Both the position numbers and the translations under genes were made by a program. A model generated the notes under the pieces. It had not been told where the DNA came from and did no database searches. It saw only the letters and a program-made list of their open reading frames with translations. A stretch of 64,000 nucleotides of DNA from NCBI GenBank assembly GCA_041484525.1, contig JBGPHT010000011.1, positions 22,275 to 86,274 of the forward strand. The letters run 5' to 3'. This DNA is from JBGPHT01 sp041484525. GTDB taxonomy: Bacteria > Acidobacteriota > Terriglobia > Bryobacterales > Bryobacteraceae. Each line of letters opens with the position of its first letter. Position 1 is the first letter of the stretch. Below, piece after piece: positions 62,082-64,000 of the stretch.

Positions 62082-63323
62082 ATGACCCGGCTGGCTTTTA
62101 ACAATGCGATCGGACTCGCGTTCGGAACCATCCGCAGCCATAAACTGCGCTCGTTCCTGACGGTGCTGGGCGTGATCATCGGGACGGGGACGATCATCGG
62201 CGTAAGCGCGATTCTGACCGGGTTCGACGCATCCATGACGGCGGTGCTGCGCAGCTTCGGACCGAATTCGATCATCGTCTTCAAATTCCCCGTCGGATTC
62301 CGCGTACACAATCTGAGCCCGGAGGAGCGGACCCGCAAGAATCTGACGTACGAGAATGCGCAGAACATCCGCGAGCGGTGCCCGGCCGTGGAAGAGGTTT
62401 CGCCGATGCTGTTCCCGAACAAGGGGCCGATCAACGTACACTACTCGGGCGGGAACGATATGTACGACGTGAACCTGTTCGGCGTGGAGGAGGGCTACGC
62501 GCATCAGGGGCAGGTGGAGATTCATCGCGGCCGGTTCTTCAGCGACGAAGAGGGCCGGCACCGCATGCCGGTGGCGGTGATCGGGGCGGATATTGAAAAA
62601 GGCCTGTTCGCCAACGTCGACCCAATCGGCAAGTTGGTCCTGGTGGACGGCCACGAGTTGATGGTGGTGGGGACTATGGTGCGGCCCGCGGCGTCGTTTT
62701 TCGGCGACACTGATAATCGCGTGCTGCTGCCCTACGGGTTGATGCATAAGATGTACCCGAACGCGCGCGAGAACGCCATTGTGGTTACGGCAGTGAACGG
62801 CAAGCTGCCGGAAGCGATCGACCAGGTGCGGACGGTGCTGCGCATCGACCGGCATGTGCCTTACACCAAGCCCGACAATTTCGCGCTCTCGACGGCGGAG
62901 CAAATGGTGAACGATTTCCGGCAGATCACCGCCATCACTTTTCTGGTGATGGTGGTGCTCAGCTCGATCGGTCTGCTGGTGGGAGGGATCGGCGTGATGA
63001 ACATCATGCTGGTTTCGGTGACGGAGCGGACATATGAGATCGGCATCCGGAAAGCCATCGGGGCGAGGAAGAGCGACATCCTGGTCCAGTTCCTGCTGGA
63101 GGCTGCGGCGCTGACGGCGCTGGGCGGCATAGCCGGGATTGCCTTCGGGTGGATCATCTCGCAGATCAGCAAGATGCTCTTCCACTCGATCCAGGCGACG
63201 GTGCCTTTGTGGGCGGCATTGCTCGGCATCGCGGTGTCGGTGGGGGTGGGACTGTTCTTCGGGATTTGGCCGGCGAACAAGGCGGCGCGCCTGGATCCCG
63301 TCGTAGCGCTAAGATACGAATGA
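62082..63323 (+). CDS. MacB/FtsX-type ABC permease, second of two
   Basis: ATG 62082 gives 413 residues: IRSHKLRSFLTVLGVIIGTGTIIGVSAI at the N-terminus, periplasmic domain, and C-terminal helices with VGGIGVMNIMLVSVTERTYEIGIRKAIGARKSDIL. It resembles its neighbour in layout and probably forms a heterodimer with it, as in many MacB-like exporters encoded as permease pairs. The upstream in-frame extension lies inside the first permease gene. Substrate is unknown; TolC-type partner gene lies at 21-23 kb. Confidence 0.92.
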   Translation: MTRLAFNNAIGLAFGTIRSHKLRSFLTVLGVIIGTGTIIGVSAILTGFDASMTAVLRSFGPNSIIVFKFPVGFRVHNLSPEERTRKNLTYENAQNIRERCPAVEEVSPMLFPNKGPINVHYSGGNDMYDVNLFGVEEGYAHQGQVEIHRGRFFSDEEGRHRMPVAVIGADIEKGLFANVDPIGKLVLVDGHELMVVGTMVRPAASFFGDTDNRVLLPYGLMHKMYPNARENAIVVTAVNGKLPEAIDQVRTVLRIDRHVPYTKPDNFALSTAEQMVNDFRQITAITFLVMVVLSSIGLLVGGIGVMNIMLVSVTERTYEIGIRKAIGARKSDILVQFLLEAAALTALGGIAGIAFGWIISQISKMLFHSIQATVPLWAALLGIAVSVGVGLFFGIWPANKAARLDPVVALRYE

Positions 63324-63439
63324 CTTGCGCGATCCCGCGCCGATCCCACTGATAACTTCAGACAACTTTCATCCGTTAACGGGTGCCAGTCTTTCACGCG
63401 CGCCGTCCTCCGGCTAGAATCATCTCCGAGGTGACGGAA

Positions 63440-63616
63440 GTGCTGACTGAATTTTTCCAGGACGAGCGGGCCCAGGACTTGATTGAGTACAGCCTGCTGC
63501 TCGCGTTTGTGGTCTTCACCGTAGCCGGCATCGCCAAGGGCTTCGGCGCCAGCGTCGCGGGTATCGCGTCGGTGTCGACCTCCCAGGTGAACGCCGCCAG
63601 CACGACCGTTTCGTAG
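63440..63616 (+). CDS. Flp/Fap-type pilin
   Basis: GTG 63440, preceded by GAGGTGA at 63428-63434, gives a 58-residue product with the pilin signature QDLIEYSLLLAFVVFTVAG: a short charged leader, conserved Glu-Tyr and a hydrophobic helix. By Flp convention cleavage would be before Gln, leaving Ala at -1 where Gly is usual. Flp pilins assemble into Tad pili for adhesion. No prepilin peptidase or Tad assembly gene is in view. GTG 63431 is an alternative start three codons upstream. Confidence 0.82.
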   Translation: MLTEFFQDERAQDLIEYSLLLAFVVFTVAGIAKGFGASVAGIASVSTSQVNAASTTVS

Positions 63617-63626
63617 GGGTGCGTAG

Positions 63627-63836
63627 ATGAGCCCCGCTACCAAACCGATCCCCACGCCGGAGCAGCCTGTCAACCGCGCGCCCGAACGCTTTTCCCGGGT
63701 CGGCGACCGGCTGGTTTACGACAACAATGTGGTGCGCCTTTGGCATTGTCCCGAGTGCCGTTGGTGGCGCAACTGGTCGGAAGACCGGTGCTGCGCCTGC
63801 GGACGCACTCGCGATCGCGCGCCGTCACATTCGTAA
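63627..63836 (+). CDS. Small zinc-ribbon-like protein
   Basis: The 69-residue protein follows the pilin gene by 10 bp. It has a CPEC knuckle and a CCAC knuckle separated by 12 residues (HCPECRWWRNWSEDRCCACG), a plausible C4 zinc ribbon with an unusually Trp/Arg-rich loop. The N-terminal third is Pro-rich and likely disordered. No family is recognised; co-transcription with the pilin is possible. Confidence 0.65.
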   Translation: MSPATKPIPTPEQPVNRAPERFSRVGDRLVYDNNVVRLWHCPECRWWRNWSEDRCCACGRTRDRAPSHS

Positions 63837-63913
63837 TTCCCCGTCCGGCTCACACGCTACTTAGTACTACTGTGTTATAAACGGCGCGCGCAACAAAAGG
63901 GGCAGCAGGGGAG

Positions 63914-64000
63914 ATGTTGCAGCAGGGCTCTGGCAATCCTGATACGGATAGTGGCGATGGACTGTGGGTTATGCCGTTCGGCGCGCGTCCGGCGAGCCGC
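63914..64000 (+). CDS. Possible start of a gene running off the window
   Basis: ATG 63914 opens 29 codons (MLQQGSGNPDTDSGDGLWVM...) that stay open to the window edge. GGGGAG lies immediately before it, too close for a normal ribosome site; TTG 63917 would be better spaced. A TATAAA at 63876-63881 could be a -10. I cannot assign a function, and the rest of 63837-63913 shows no other gene. Confidence 0.3.
   Translation, partial: MLQQGSGNPDTDSGDGLWVMPFGARPASR

Overview
The window is a high-GC, densely coded bacterial chromosome segment. Gene content points to the Acidobacteriota, probably a Solibacter/Bryobacter-type lineage. The pointers are an ECF sigma factor translationally coupled to a TPR-bearing Ser/Thr kinase, DUF1552 and DUF4331 proteins, carboxypeptidase-regulatory-like repeat proteins, a glycine-zipper secreted protein, and a Rieske/cytochrome b operon with a giant multihaem cytochrome c. 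This placement is inferred from families; no rRNA or tRNA is present to confirm it. No phage, integrase, transposase or CRISPR array was seen.

Layout. 1-3.5 kb: a truncated gene, then a TPR protein and secreted helical proteins. 3.6-6.5 kb: a BlaI-type repressor with two matching operators, and an M56 metalloprotease carrying TPR and SPOR regions whose gene has a frameshift. 6.5-10 kb: secreted protein, esterase, Tat-exported DUF1552 protein. 10.1-15.1 kb: remnant of a VapBC-like toxin-antitoxin pair, topA-dprA, and an intact BrnT/BrnA pair. 15.1-20.7 kb: ECF sigma (frameshifted) with its kinase, then egtB-egtD. 21-25 kb: TolC-type outer membrane protein, pyrE-truA, a PEP-CTERM protein. 25.4-27.7 kb: an unusual fusion of a trypsin-like protease with an S1/P1-type nuclease. 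27.7-33 kb: isochorismatase-like, VOC and aldo/keto reductase genes, then folD-coaE-htrA. 33-43.4 kb: D-threonine-aldolase-like enzyme, a FUSC permease gene broken by three indels, B12-type radical SAM, M19 dipeptidase, GT39-like membrane protein, TPR and DUF4331 proteins. 43.9-54 kb: respiratory cluster. 54-64 kb: TPR membrane protein, tandem 497-residue paralogues, SDR, glycine-zipper and DUF697 proteins, two MacB/FtsX-type permeases, a lone Flp-type pilin and a mini zinc-ribbon protein.

How the genes work together. The respiratory block runs Rieske, cytochrome b N-half, cytochrome b C-half, octahaem cytochrome c, cupredoxin-like lipoprotein, then haem O synthase, an ABC exporter, Sco and DUF420. 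It looks like a quinol-oxidising complex without a conventional cytochrome c1/f, followed by oxidase-assembly genes; no oxidase subunit is in view. EgtB and EgtD could make ergothioneine. TruA/PyrE and FolD/CoaE/HtrA are housekeeping pairs in tight overlapping operons.

Two kinds of small dispersed repeat occur: a palindromic element of about 70-92 bp (two copies, one inside the cytochrome operon) and a short GACCG...CGGT hairpin motif (four copies, one inside egtB). Several genes carry single-base frameshifts; these may be real decay or assembly indels, and raw reads would settle which.
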